From an uncultured Clostridia bacterium (lineage in GTDB: Bacteria > Bacillota > Clostridia > TANB77 > CAG-508): DNA of 39,664 bases. Made by a program: the position numbers and the translations under genes. Where the stretch lies: positions 1 through 39,664 of the forward strand of contig CALXCB010000008.1 in assembly GCA_944386695.1 (NCBI GenBank), in the 5' to 3' direction. The notes beneath the pieces are model-generated. The model was not told where the DNA came from. It was given only the letters and a program-made list of their open reading frames with translations, and made no database searches. Shown piece by piece: positions 26,864 to 35,493 of this stretch (position 1 is its first letter; each line of letters begins with the position of its first letter).

Positions 26864-28105
26864 TTAATCTGTTCTTCCATCTTGTTGTTCTTTTTGAATT
26901 TCTGGTTGTTCTTTAATATTTTCCATTTCCTTTATTTCTTTATATTCTTGTGCTACTTGGTATGCAATACGTGAGCCTGCTTCTTTTTGGGTTAATTTTT
27001 TTTCTTCATTTGCCTTTTTAAATATTTGAGCACCTTTTTCTAAAATAAATTCATTAGATAATTCTTCTTCATCTATTTCTTTATTTATAATTTGTTTTCT
27101 TAATTTCTTAGCAGCCTGTTTTGTTTCTTCTGCATTAGTCAAATTATTATTTTCAAAATTTAAGGTTGCAATAAAGTATAAAAATTCTTTTGGTGTTAAT
27201 TTAACATCTAAATTTTGTAAAGCTGTTTCCATAGTATTAACATTTATATGATTCTTTGTAAATGCCTTCACATCTAATTCTTCTTTAAAGTGATTTTTAT
27301 CTTTTTCCTTCTCTTTTTCATTTTTTTCTTTTTTCTTAGTTTTAGATTTTTCTTCTTTTTTTACTTTATTTTCTTTTTCATGTTCATTTTCGTTTTCTTT
27401 TTCCATTACTCCTATAAAACTATATCTTGTATCATGTTTGTTTTTTGATTTTAAGGCTTTATGTAACTCTGTAGCCAATACTTTTGACTTCTCTACTGAT
27501 AAACCACCATTCTCTTGAAGTCTTTTTATACAATCTTCAATTGCTTTTCTCTCTTCTTTCCCATATATTTCTTTTATTTTTTCTTTATTTGCTTTATACT
27601 CTTTTATAAATTTAATACTATCACTATTTTCATACCAGCTTTTTCTTAATTCTTTTTCTACACTTTTTAATTGTTTTTGTAATGATTTATTTTTTGTATC
27701 TTCTATTTTAATTTTAGCTTGTGCTGCCGCAAATGCTTTATCAGCAAATTTTTTACTTTCTTTTGCACTTGCTAATCTTTTCTTTAAAGCTCTGTATTTT
27801 TTTCCTTCCTTGCTCCAAAAGAATATTCGACTATATCTCAACCTTTTAAAAAATGTATGTTTATTTCTCATCTTTCTCATTTTTTTGTTGATATTTTTTA
27901 TTGTATCAGATGCTCTTTCTGATTTTTTTCTAGACCTCTCGCTTATTTCCCCAAGTTTTAGCTCCTTATCTACAGACTTTTCATATTTTTTATTTATGGC
28001 ATCATATATTTCTAATTCTTCTGTTAACATTTCCGTATGTTTTAAATCTTCACGTATTTCTTCAATATTTTTGGTCTTTTTATTTATAAATCCAAAAATC
28101 CCCAT
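26864..28105 (-). CDS. cytoplasmic coiled-coil protein, first gene of the T4SS locus
   Basis: 413 aa from the ATG at 28105, which follows GAGGTGAT by 4 nt; an in-frame GTG lies within that site. No signal peptide or membrane helix. Very rich in Lys and Glu, with long coiled coils (about 10-75 and 100-165), a Lys/Glu repeat linker (about 228-270) and a small helical C-terminal domain (about 280-400) that begins with VNTMETALQNLDV. No recognised family. Its position at the head of the locus with its own good promoter suggests a cytoplasmic adaptor, assembly or regulatory protein. Function unknown. Confidence 0.65.
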   Translation of the reverse strand: MGIFGFINKKTKNIEEIREDLKHTEMLTEELEIYDAINKKYEKSVDKELKLGEISERSRKKSERASDTIKNINKKMRKMRNKHTFFKRLRYSRIFFWSKEGKKYRALKKRLASAKESKKFADKAFAAAQAKIKIEDTKNKSLQKQLKSVEKELRKSWYENSDSIKFIKEYKANKEKIKEIYGKEERKAIEDCIKRLQENGGLSVEKSKVLATELHKALKSKNKHDTRYSFIGVMEKENENEHEKENKVKKEEKSKTKKKEKNEKEKEKDKNHFKEELDVKAFTKNHINVNTMETALQNLDVKLTPKEFLYFIATLNFENNNLTNAEETKQAAKKLRKQIINKEIDEEELSNEFILEKGAQIFKKANEEKKLTQKEAGSRIAYQVAQEYKEIKEMENIKEQPEIQKEQQDGRTD

Positions 28106-28124
28106 ATTTATCACCTCATCTTTT

Positions 28125-28153
28125 ATTTTACCTCAAAATCATGGATTTGTCAA
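28125..28153 (-). promoter_or_regulatory. promoter at the head of the T4SS locus
   Basis: On the minus strand a perfect TTGACA (plus 28148-28153), a 17-bp spacer and TAAAAT (plus 28125-28130). Transcription would start about 12 nt before the ATG at 28105. Confidence 0.75.
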
Positions 28154-28239
28154 AGGTATATCATTTTTTTACATAAAATTGTAAAATTTGATAAAAATTT
28201 ATAATTTATTTCTAAATCGATTACCAAAACTTTTTAACT

Positions 28240-28274
28240 AAAAAAATAATATGAAGCATACAAACTTCATATTA
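28240..28274 (-). terminator. terminator of tRNA-Ser(GCU)
   Basis: A 10-bp stem (plus 28247-28256 and 28265-28274) followed on the minus strand by a T run (plus 28240-28246 is A-rich), 9 bp after the tRNA. Confidence 0.8.
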
Positions 28275-28282
28275 CATTTTCA

Positions 28283-28372
28283 TGGCGGAGAAAGAGGGGT
28301 TCGAACCCTCGCGCCGATCACTCGACCTAACAGTTTAGCAAACTGTCCCCTTCACCACTTGGGTATTTCTCC
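28283..28372 (-). tRNA. tRNA-Ser (anticodon GCU)
   Basis: A 90-nt class II tRNA. Acceptor stem GGAGAAA / TTTCTCC, discriminator G, encoded CCA, a T arm with GGTTCGAACC, a long variable arm, and the anticodon loop TTGCTAA, giving anticodon GCU. It reads AGU and AGC. Its 3' end faces the T4SS locus, an arrangement typical of integration sites. Confidence 0.95.
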
Positions 28373-28381
28373 AATTATTTT

Positions 28382-28424
28382 TATAAAAAAATCGTAGAAG
28401 ATTGTTTATGACAATATTTCTACG
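28382..28424 (-). terminator. terminator of tRNA-Ser(UGA)
   Basis: A hairpin between the two tRNAs (arms about 28393-28405 and 28411-28424, one small bulge), followed on the minus strand by a T run (plus 28385-28391). Confidence 0.7.
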
Positions 28425-28436
28425 TTATAATAGTTT

Positions 28437-28528
<92 letters not shown>

Positions 28529-28547
28529 GTTTGATTAAACCTTGTCT

Positions 28548-28577
28548 ATAATAACACAAATTCTAGCTTTTTGTCAA
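28548..28577 (-). promoter_or_regulatory. promoter of tRNA-Ser(UGA)
   Basis: On the minus strand TTGACA (plus 28572-28577), an 18-bp spacer and TATTAT (plus 28548-28553), ending about 20 bp before the tRNA. Confidence 0.75.
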
Positions 28578-28617
28578 TAGTAAAATTTGAAATTTTTTAA
28601 TTTCTTTTCCATTTTAA

Positions 28618-30126
28618 TTATACTTGTGGTATTAAAGTTTCTACCGGACAATAATTATCTGTTAATATTACTGTATCATCATCAAAATTCAAACTAATAT
28701 TTTCTTCTATATCTAATGTATCATCTGTTGCCATAACCATAATATTTTGTTGTCTTTCATAGTCATATTTATCATTACATGGAACAATATATACATTTTT
28801 AAAAACTTGTTTTAATGTCTTAACTTCTGTTTTTAAAAATTTAGAATTTTCCCCATCTATAGATGATATTATATTAGTTAAATAAACTCCATTTTTATTT
28901 AATGATTCTTTTATTTTTTCTAATGCTTCTATTGTTGTTAGAGTTTTTTCTGGTGAATATCCCGAAAAAGCATCATTTAAAACAGCATCATATTTTTTTG
29001 TGTTTTGATTTAAATAGACTCTTCCATCTTCTATAATTAATCCCAATCTATTATTTTTTTCTAGATCAAATTCCTCTATTAATTTATCTAAATAAAAATA
29101 TTTCTTTGCTATATCTAATACTTTTCCATCAATTTCAACTACATCCATATTTTTATCATGATATTGACTTATATAATATTTAGGGTAAGAATATCCTGCT
29201 CCTCCTATCATTAATGTATCATTTATATCTATATTTGCTTTAAACATTAAATCATAATATTTTGTATATTCATATACTAAATCATAGCATTTATCTTCAT
29301 CAACATATATTGCTGATTCACTTCCTTGACCAATTCTAAGATATCTACATAAATCTCCATCTTGATCCCTGTTATATATATTTACTCTCCCATATTCTGT
29401 ATCACATGAATACATAGCAGAAACATCATTTTCTAATACTTTAGCTCCTTGAACTTCATTATATTTAAAATATACACCAAATAATATTCCAGATACAACT
29501 ATAGCTGTTAATGTATAAATTAGAATTTTCTTATTTTTTATTATATCTCCTAGAAAAAAGATTAATATAAAAACTATAATTGCCAATACAAATAAAATTT
29601 GACTACTTCCGAAACTAGGAATCAAAAAAAATCCTCCCATAAATGTTCCTGTTATTCCACCAAGTGTAGAAATGGCATATATGGTTCCAGAAGTTTTACC
29701 TACACTTTTTAAGTCTTTCATTTTTAATTTTATAACAATTGGTGAAATAACTCCAATTAATGTTGATGGAATAAAAAATAAAAAAATACTAGCTAAAATT
29801 GCACCTATTTTTATATTTGATGTTAATGATATAATTTCTCTTAATACTGATGTTTGTATTAATGGTATTACTAAAATAATCGCTCCTAAAATCAATAATA
29901 TATATTTTAATAATTTCGTTTCTTCTTTTTTGTCAGCCGCAATTCCTCCTAAGTAATTTCCTAAACTATTGCTTAGTAAAATAATCCCAATTATACTTGT
30001 CCAAACTAAATTGCTATTACCGAAATATGGAGATAATAATCTTGATGCTATTAATTCTAATATCATATAAATTGCATCTACTATAAAAATTATAATCTCA
30101 AGTCTATATTTATATATAACTTTCAT
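28618..30126 (-). CDS. fused membrane transporter-like / spermidine synthase-like protein
   Basis: 502 aa. The N-terminal half (about 8-215) has seven or eight transmembrane helices with SRLLSPYFG and GGITGTFMGG motifs typical of the MFS-fused spermidine synthase family. The C-terminal half (about 240-480) is a Rossmann methyltransferase-like domain with the nucleotide loop LMIGGAGYSYP, the acidic VEID strand end and NDAFSGY. Spermidine synthases transfer aminopropyl groups from decarboxylated SAM; the membrane-fused proteins are often of unproven activity. A GGGAG site precedes the ATG. It follows DUF4446 by 14 bp, so it appears to be the last gene of the parA-parB-DUF4446 transcript. Confidence 0.82.
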   Translation of the reverse strand: MKVIYKYRLEIIIFIVDAIYMILELIASRLLSPYFGNSNLVWTSIIGIILLSNSLGNYLGGIAADKKEETKLLKYILLILGAIILVIPLIQTSVLREIISLTSNIKIGAILASIFLFFIPSTLIGVISPIVIKLKMKDLKSVGKTSGTIYAISTLGGITGTFMGGFFLIPSFGSSQILFVLAIIVFILIFFLGDIIKNKKILIYTLTAIVVSGILFGVYFKYNEVQGAKVLENDVSAMYSCDTEYGRVNIYNRDQDGDLCRYLRIGQGSESAIYVDEDKCYDLVYEYTKYYDLMFKANIDINDTLMIGGAGYSYPKYYISQYHDKNMDVVEIDGKVLDIAKKYFYLDKLIEEFDLEKNNRLGLIIEDGRVYLNQNTKKYDAVLNDAFSGYSPEKTLTTIEALEKIKESLNKNGVYLTNIISSIDGENSKFLKTEVKTLKQVFKNVYIVPCNDKYDYERQQNIMVMATDDTLDIEENISLNFDDDTVILTDNYCPVETLIPQV

Positions 30127-30140
30127 AATTTTTCTCCCTT

Positions 30141-30626
30141 TTATTTCTCTTTCATTGCTCTATTTATTGCTTCTTGCTCCTCTGGTGTTATTTTATATTT
30201 TGAAGTTCCGTTTTCAATAGGTTTTGCATATATATTTGACATATCTCTAGAATAAATACCATTAAATACTACTCCATTATTTTTTTCATCAAGCAAACAT
30301 ACTGCAAAACTTAAATCACTTCCTGTGTCTTTATATGCATTATACCTAACTATTCCTATCCTCTGTATACACTTTTCTGTTCTTTCATTTAGGTTTTGGC
30401 AGTATACTGATAATTTTCTTATTTCTTCTTCTGAAACAGCTACTCTATTCATATATTTATCTAAGTCTTCTTTTATATTTTTACCGTCTCCTAACTTTTC
30501 CATAAATATTTTATCTTTTTGATGAATATTTTTTATTCTTATATTACTTATAATTGAAGATATTAATAAAACTATATTTAATATAAATAATATTATTAAA
30601 AATATATCTGTATGTAAAAAATCCAA
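30141..30626 (-). CDS. DUF4446 family protein
   Basis: 161 aa from a TTG codon with a perfect AGGAGG 7 nt upstream. One N-terminal transmembrane helix (about 7-27), a charged helical stretch and the DUF4446 core (about 90-150) with GIVRYNAYKDTGSDLSFA and NNGVVFNGIYSR. The family is typically found directly downstream of parB in Clostridia, as here. Function unknown; a link with chromosome organisation is suggested only by position. Confidence 0.88.
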   Translation of the reverse strand: MDFLHTDIFLIILFILNIVLLISSIISNIRIKNIHQKDKIFMEKLGDGKNIKEDLDKYMNRVAVSEEEIRKLSVYCQNLNERTEKCIQRIGIVRYNAYKDTGSDLSFAVCLLDEKNNGVVFNGIYSRDMSNIYAKPIENGTSKYKITPEEQEAINRAMKEK

Positions 30627-30654
30627 TTTCTATCCTCCTGTTATATTCAAGTTT

Positions 30655-31512
30655 CTAAGGTTCTTCTCTTTTTATTAAACCTAATATTCTTTCTAAGTCG
30701 TCATTATTATTATATCTTATTATTATTTTTCCACTCCTTACTCCTGCGTCTATTTTTACTTTAGTTCCAAAAAAACCTTGAAAAGTATCTTCTATATCTT
30801 TATATACTACATCATATTTATTTGCTATATTTTTATGGTTTTTTTGATGATGAACTTTTTTCTCTATTACTCTTACAGGTTCTCCTCTTGCTATTAATCT
30901 TACTGCCAAATCGTATTGTTTTTGAGGATCTGGAATAGCAAGTAAAGCTTTACAATGACCTTCTGTAAGTTTTCCTTGTTTTGCAAATTCCAATACTGCT
31001 GGAGTTAAATTTAGCACTCTTACAGAATTTGCAATACTGCTTCTACCCTTTCCTAGAATTTTCCCTATCTCTTCTTGTGTCATATGGTAATCTTCCATTA
31101 AAGATTTTATTGCCATTGCTTTTTCATAAGCATTCAAATCTTCTCTTTGCATATTTTCTATTAAAGATATTTCTCTATTTTTTTTGGCATTATCTTCTCT
31201 AATTATTGCAGGTATTTCTTTTAATCCTGCTTTTTTAGCAGCTCTCCATCTTCTTTCCCCAGCAATTATTGCATAATATCCTTCTTTTTCTGTTACTACT
31301 ATAGGCTGAATTAGTCCATACATTTTTATTGATTCTGCTAATTCTGATATTGATTCTTCATCAAAATTCTTTCTTGGCTGATCTCTATTTGGTTCTATAT
31401 CCACTACCTTTAAATTTTTTAATATATCATTTTCTTTTTGTTGCTCTTCTTCTGCTACAGGCATTGAAAATAATGCATCTAATCCTTTTCCTAGTCCTGT
31501 CTTTTTTACCAT
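30655..31512 (-). CDS. parB: chromosome-partitioning protein ParB (Spo0J)
   Basis: 285 aa from the ATG at 31512; the in-frame GTG 9 nt upstream lies inside the ribosome binding region. Seen: the N-terminal ParA-interacting GLGKGLDALF segment, the CTP-binding ParB domain with the GERRWRAA motif (about 85-92), a helix-turn-helix with EEIGKILGKGRSSIAN and a C-terminal dimerisation segment. ParB binds parS, spreads as a CTP clamp, loads SMC and stimulates ParA. It lies 27 bp downstream of parA. Only half-matches to parS are visible in this window. Confidence 0.95.
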   Translation of the reverse strand: MVKKTGLGKGLDALFSMPVAEEEQQKENDILKNLKVVDIEPNRDQPRKNFDEESISELAESIKMYGLIQPIVVTEKEGYYAIIAGERRWRAAKKAGLKEIPAIIREDNAKKNREISLIENMQREDLNAYEKAMAIKSLMEDYHMTQEEIGKILGKGRSSIANSVRVLNLTPAVLEFAKQGKLTEGHCKALLAIPDPQKQYDLAVRLIARGEPVRVIEKKVHHQKNHKNIANKYDVVYKDIEDTFQGFFGTKVKIDAGVRSGKIIIRYNNNDDLERILGLIKREEP

Positions 31513-31539
31513 TAGTACCACCCTTTCTTTCTTAATAAT

Positions 31540-32328
31540 TTATCTTCTAAGTTTCGCTTTTTGTTCTTGATCATTTAACTTTAAAAATTCTTTTGTGAAT
31601 TTTTCATAACTCCTTGCACCTTTAGATTTTGGATCGTAAACTGTTATAGGCATTCCGTAACTAGGTGCCTCACTGACTCTAACATTTCTTGGAATTACTG
31701 TTTTATATACTTTGTTTTGAAAAAATCTTTTAACTTCCCTAACAACTTGATTTGCAAGATTTGTTCTAATATCATACATTGTTAAAAGAGCTCCCTCAAC
31801 ATACAAATCTTTGTTTAGATGTTTTTTTACTAATTCCACAGTATTTAAAAGTTGTCCTAACCCCTCTAAGGCATAGTATTCACATTGTACAGGTATTAAC
31901 ACACTATCTGAAGCAGTAAATGCATTTAAAGTTATTAACCCTAAAGATGGTGGACAGTCTATTAGGATATAATCAAATCTATCTTTTATGCTATCTAATT
32001 TTTCTTTTAAACGTTTTTCTCTTGACATCATTGAAACAAGTTGCACTTCTGCACCTGCTAGATTAATATTTGACGGAGATATGCTTAGATTTTTAATTCC
32101 TGTTTCTTGAATTATATCTTCTGCTAATGTATCAGTTATTAATAAATCATAAGTAGAAAATTCACACTCTTTTTCAATTCCCAAACCACTTGTTGCATTT
32201 CCTTGAGGGTCTGTATCTATTAATAAAACTTTTTTTCCTCTTTTTGCTAAAATTGTACTTAAATTAACTGTTGTTGTTGTTTTTCCAACTCCACCTTTTT
32301 GATTTGCTACTGATATTATTTTTCCCAC
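31540..32328 (-). CDS. parA: chromosome-partitioning ATPase ParA (Soj)
   Basis: 262 aa from a GTG with GGAGGG 6 nt upstream. Deviant Walker A KGGVGKT (11-17), the DTDPQGN motif (about 39-45) and the Walker B DCPPSLG (about 123-129) are intact. ParA/Soj binds DNA as an ATP dimer, cooperates with ParB in origin segregation and regulates DnaA in Bacillus. A good promoter and two Spo0A-box-like sites lie upstream, which suggests sporulation-linked control. Confidence 0.96.
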   Translation of the reverse strand: MGKIISVANQKGGVGKTTTTVNLSTILAKRGKKVLLIDTDPQGNATSGLGIEKECEFSTYDLLITDTLAEDIIQETGIKNLSISPSNINLAGAEVQLVSMMSREKRLKEKLDSIKDRFDYILIDCPPSLGLITLNAFTASDSVLIPVQCEYYALEGLGQLLNTVELVKKHLNKDLYVEGALLTMYDIRTNLANQVVREVKRFFQNKVYKTVIPRNVRVSEAPSYGMPITVYDPKSKGARSYEKFTKEFLKLNDQEQKAKLRR

Positions 32329-32344
32329 TTTGCTCCCTCCATTT

Positions 32345-32360
32345 TTTACATTTATGTAAA
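32345..32360. promoter_or_regulatory. palindrome in the parA leader
   Basis: TTTACATTTATGTAAA, 7-bp arms around a 2-bp centre, between the parA promoter and its ribosome binding site. Possible operator or leader hairpin; the binding factor is unknown. Confidence 0.4.
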
Positions 32361-32384
32361 CTCTTTTGTGTTTTTAATATATTT

Positions 32385-32413
32385 ATAATATACAAATATT
32401 TTTTAGATGTCAA
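32385..32413 (-). promoter_or_regulatory. parA promoter
   Basis: On the minus strand a perfect TTGACA (plus 32408-32413), a 17-bp spacer and TATTAT (plus 32385-32390), about 57 bp upstream of the GTG start. Confidence 0.75.
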
Positions 32414-32480
32414 TATAAAAATTTTATTTTTAATAAAAAATTTTTCGCCAAAAATAATTAGTTTACATATTTGTTTTACC

Positions 32481-32500
32481 ATTCGACAAAATTCGACAAA
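32481..32500. promoter_or_regulatory. two tandem Spo0A-box-like sites
   Basis: ATTCGACAAA occurs twice head to tail (32481-32490 and 32491-32500). Its reverse complement contains TGTCGAA, the Spo0A box core, exactly, at one-helical-turn spacing. It lies about 70 bp upstream of the parA -35 element. Two further copies with one mismatch (TTGTCGAT at 32583 and 32593), also 10 bp apart and in the other orientation, end at the rsmG stop codon. Confidence 0.6.
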
Positions 32501-32501
32501 A

Positions 32502-32561
32502 TGTTCCACGGCTAATTTGGCTTGAAATATCAACGTTTGTTGCAATGTTCCACAAATAAGC
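32502..32561. promoter_or_regulatory. two parS half-site-like sequences
   Basis: TGTTCCACGGC at 32502 and TGTTCCACAAA at 32546 match the left half of the parS consensus (TGTTNCACGTGNAACA) for 9 and 8 bases; the right halves do not match. ParB-site remnants or weak sites. Confidence 0.35.
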
Positions 32562-32583
32562 ACGGTAAATTTTTTACCGTGCT
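32559..32583 (-). terminator. hairpin after rsmG
   Basis: A perfect 11-bp stem AGCACGGTAAA / TTTACCGTGCT with a 3-nt loop, 17 bp past the rsmG stop. The following T tract is short on the minus strand, so termination may be partial. Confidence 0.6.
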
Positions 32584-32599
32584 TGTCGATTTTTGTCGA

Positions 32600-33322
32600 T
32601 TAAATTTTTAAAGGTTGCTTTGATGGTGTTCCAGATTTTCTAGGATATTTTTTAGGAGTATTTCTTATTTTTTCAATTATTATAATATTTCTTTTTATAT
32701 CAGTTTCAGGTAACAAAAATTCTTCTTGTTTTCTTATATTACCTCCTAATTCTTTTATTGCAAATTTTGATTCTTCAAGTTCTTGTTCTATATTACTCCC
32801 CTTCATACAAATTATCTTACCTCCAACTTTAACTGTAGGAAGTAAATATTCTACTAATATATTTAATTTTGCTACAGCTCTTGATACAGCAATATCAAAT
32901 TTTTCTCTATAAATTTTATTTTGACCAAATTCCTCTGCTCTAGAATGTATTGTTATTATATTTTTCAATTCTATTTTTTCTTTTACATCATTTAGAAAAT
33001 TAATTCTTTTATTTAAAGAATCTACTAAAGTGAAATGGTTCTCTTTATTAATAATTGCAAGAGGCACTCCCGGAAACCCTGCTCCTGTACCTATATCAAC
33101 TATATTCTCATCCTTTTTTAGATACTTTGCAATTGTTAATGAATCAACAAAATGCTTTAAAATAATACCTTTTTGATCTGTTATGGCTGTTAAATTAATT
33201 TTTTCATTCCACTCTATAAGTAATTCCATATATTTATAAAATTTATTTATTTCCTTATCACTTATTTTTACATTTATCTGTTCTAACCATCTTTTTAAAT
33301 CTTTTTTAAAATCTTCATTCAT
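32600..33322 (-). CDS. rsmG: 16S rRNA (guanine(527)-N7)-methyltransferase RsmG
   Basis: About 240 aa. I prefer the ATG at 33322 (GGGA 6 nt upstream) to the ATG 12 nt before it, which directly abuts AGGA. Seen: an N-terminal helical region with YMELLIEWNEKINLTAI, SAM motif VDIGTGAGFPGVPLAI (about 72-87), and the SRAVAKL motif (about 132-138). It methylates N7 of G527 in 16S rRNA. In the standard order mnmG-rsmG-parA near the origin. A basic tail ends the protein. Confidence 0.95.
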   Translation of the reverse strand: MNEDFKKDLKRWLEQINVKISDKEINKFYKYMELLIEWNEKINLTAITDQKGIILKHFVDSLTIAKYLKKDENIVDIGTGAGFPGVPLAIINKENHFTLVDSLNKRINFLNDVKEKIELKNIITIHSRAEEFGQNKIYREKFDIAVSRAVAKLNILVEYLLPTVKVGGKIICMKGSNIEQELEESKFAIKELGGNIRKQEEFLLPETDIKRNIIIIEKIRNTPKKYPRKSGTPSKQPLKI

Positions 33323-33394
33323 TTTTATTCCCATTCCTTCTTAAAGATATAAATCTAGTTGAAAAATTTTAATTATTATTCAACCATATTCTCC

Positions 33395-35269
33395 TTATTT
33401 TTTATTTTGTAATTGTAAATATATTAAAAGCACATTTATATCAGCTGGTGAAACTCCAGAAATTCTTGATGCTTGTCCTATCGAAATTGGTTTTACCTTA
33501 TTTAGTTTTTGTCTTGCTTCTAAACTTAATCCATTTATTTTTTCATAATCTATATCTTCTGAAAGTGCTTTCATTTCCATCTTTTTAAATTTCTTTACTT
33601 GCTCTTTTTCCATTTTTATATAACCTTCATATTTTACTTGAATCTCCACTTCTTCTTTTTCTTGTTTTGACAATTCAGGTCTTAAAGTATCTATTTCGTT
33701 TAAATCTTCATATGTTATTTCTGTTCTTTTTAACAATTCTGCGAGTTTTGAACCAGTTGATAATGGTGTGGTTCCCTTTCTTTTAAGAAAATCATTTACC
33801 TCCTCTGTAGGTTTTACCACTGTCTTTTTTAATCTTTCTATTTCTTTTTCTACATTTTCTTTCTTTTTTAAAAACTTCTGATACCTTTCTTCTGAAATTA
33901 GTCCAATTTCATATCCAATTTGAGTAAGTCTTAAGTCAGCATTATCTTGGCGTAATAAAAGTCTATATTCTGCTCTAGAGGTCATCATTCTATATGGCTC
34001 ATTTGTTCCTTTTGTTACAATATCATCTATCAAAACACCTATATACCCTTGAGTTCTATCTAAAATAAGAGGTTCTTTTCCTTTTATTTTTAATGTACTA
34101 TTGATTCCTGCAATCAGACCTTGACAAGCTGCTTCTTCGTAACCAGATGTCCCATTAGTTTGTCCTGCAAAAAATAACCCATCTATGTCTTTGTATTCTA
34201 AAGATAATTTTAATTTTGAAGGATCAATTGAATCATATTCGATTGCATATGCAGGTCTTGTAAATTCACAATGCTCTAATCCTGGAAGTGTCCTATACAT
34301 TGCGATTTGAACATCTTCAGGAAGTGAAGAACTCATCCCCTGTATATACATCTCATCAGTGTCCATTCCTATTGGTTCTACAAAAACTTGATGTCTAGGT
34401 TTATCACTAAATCTAACAACTTTATCTTCAATTGATGGACAATACCTAGGACCTGTCCCTTCTATTTTTCCAGCAAACAATGGAGATCTATGTAAATTTT
34501 CTCTAATAATTTTATGAGTTTCTTCATTTGTATAAGTTAAATAACAATCTTGTTGCTCAAATTCTTTTACTTCATCATCTAATGAAAATGGTACTATATC
34601 ATTATCCCCTTTTTGTACTTCCATCTTAGTAAAGTCAATGCTTTTTCTACTTATTCTAGCTGGTGTTCCTGTTTTAAATCTTATTAATTCTATTCCTAGA
34701 TTTTCTAAACATTCTGATAATTTATTTGAAGGAAATACTCCATCTGGACCACTTTCTTTTGAATAGTCTCCAATAAATATTTTTCCTCTTAAATATGTAC
34801 CTGTTGCTACAATAACAGACTTTACTTTATATATTGCTCCTACATCCGTCTCTATTGTATCTACTTTATTATCTTTTAAAGTAATATTAACTATTTCAGC
34901 TTGCTTTAATTCTAAATTTTCTTGTTTTTCTAAAGTGTGCTTCATTTCCATTTGATATCTTTTTCTGTCAGCTTGTGCTCTTAATGAATGTACTGCTGGT
35001 CCTTTTGAAGTATTTAACATTTTTATTTGTATCATTGTCTTGTCTATATTTTTCCCCATTTCTCCACCTAAACAATCAATTTCACGCACTAAGTGTCCTT
35101 TAGAACTTCCTCCTATATGTGGATTACATGGCATATTAGCAACAGCTTCTAAACTTATAGAAAATATTAGTGTTTTCATTCCCATTCTTGAAGCCGCTAA
35201 TGCTGCCTCGCATCCAGCATGACCTGCTCCGATTACTGCTATGTCATATTCTCCTGCTAAATATTTCAT
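33395..35269 (-). CDS. mnmG: tRNA uridine-5-carboxymethylaminomethyl synthesis enzyme MnmG (GidA)
   Basis: 624 aa, full length for the family. FAD-binding [19 protein letters not shown] (about 12-30), the [13 protein letters not shown] motif (about 47-59), the [13 protein letters not shown] motif and a helical C-terminal tRNA/MnmE-binding domain with GVSPADI. With MnmE it forms the xm5U modification at wobble U34 of tRNAs reading NNA/NNG codons. AAGGAGG lies 13 nt before the ATG, slightly long spacing. Its partner MnmE is encoded upstream but across a frame break. Confidence 0.97.
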   Translation of the reverse strand: MKYLAGEYDIAVIGAGHAGCEAALAASRMGMKTLIFSISLEAVANMPCNPHIGGSSKGHLVREIDCLGGEMGKNIDKTMIQIKMLNTSKGPAVHSLRAQADRKRYQMEMKHTLEKQENLELKQAEIVNITLKDNKVDTIETDVGAIYKVKSVIVATGTYLRGKIFIGDYSKESGPDGVFPSNKLSECLENLGIELIRFKTGTPARISRKSIDFTKMEVQKGDNDIVPFSLDDEVKEFEQQDCYLTYTNEETHKIIRENLHRSPLFAGKIEGTGPRYCPSIEDKVVRFSDKPRHQVFVEPIGMDTDEMYIQGMSSSLPEDVQIAMYRTLPGLEHCEFTRPAYAIEYDSIDPSKLKLSLEYKDIDGLFFAGQTNGTSGYEEAACQGLIAGINSTLKIKGKEPLILDRTQGYIGVLIDDIVTKGTNEPYRMMTSRAEYRLLLRQDNADLRLTQIGYEIGLISEERYQKFLKKKENVEKEIERLKKTVVKPTEEVNDFLKRKGTTPLSTGSKLAELLKRTEITYEDLNEIDTLRPELSKQEKEEVEIQVKYEGYIKMEKEQVKKFKKMEMKALSEDIDYEKINGLSLEARQKLNKVKPISIGQASRISGVSPADINVLLIYLQLQNKK

Positions 35270-35493
35270 ATTATATAAAATACCTCCTTCTTATCTTTGT
35301 TGAAGTAAATTCGTATCTTGTACGAATTGATTTTCCAGTTTTTTCCAATTTTACGTGGAACAAGAACTTTTGTTTTGTCGTTTATGTCTTTAGCTTTAAA
35401 ATCGATTTATTTGCATTTTTATTTTTTGTAATAAACTTTATCGCCTTGTCTATAAAAACCTTTTATTTTTGATTTTAAAGCTTTTTGATTAGA
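35270..35493. promoter_or_regulatory. mnmE-mnmG intergenic region with inverted repeat and parS-like half-site
   Basis: No gene seen. A perfect inverted repeat AATTCGTA - 5 nt - TACGAATT lies at 35308-35328, without a T tract, so it may be an operator. On the minus strand TGTTCCACGT (within plus 35347-35362) matches the first 10 bases of parS. Confidence 0.45.

Noticed and set aside
35270..35493. Lys-rich peptide-like translation on the minus strand between mnmE and mnmG (two pieces separated by stops)
   Set aside because: No start codon and two internal stops; an open run of about 40 codons is not surprising in DNA this A/T-rich. Treated as non-coding.
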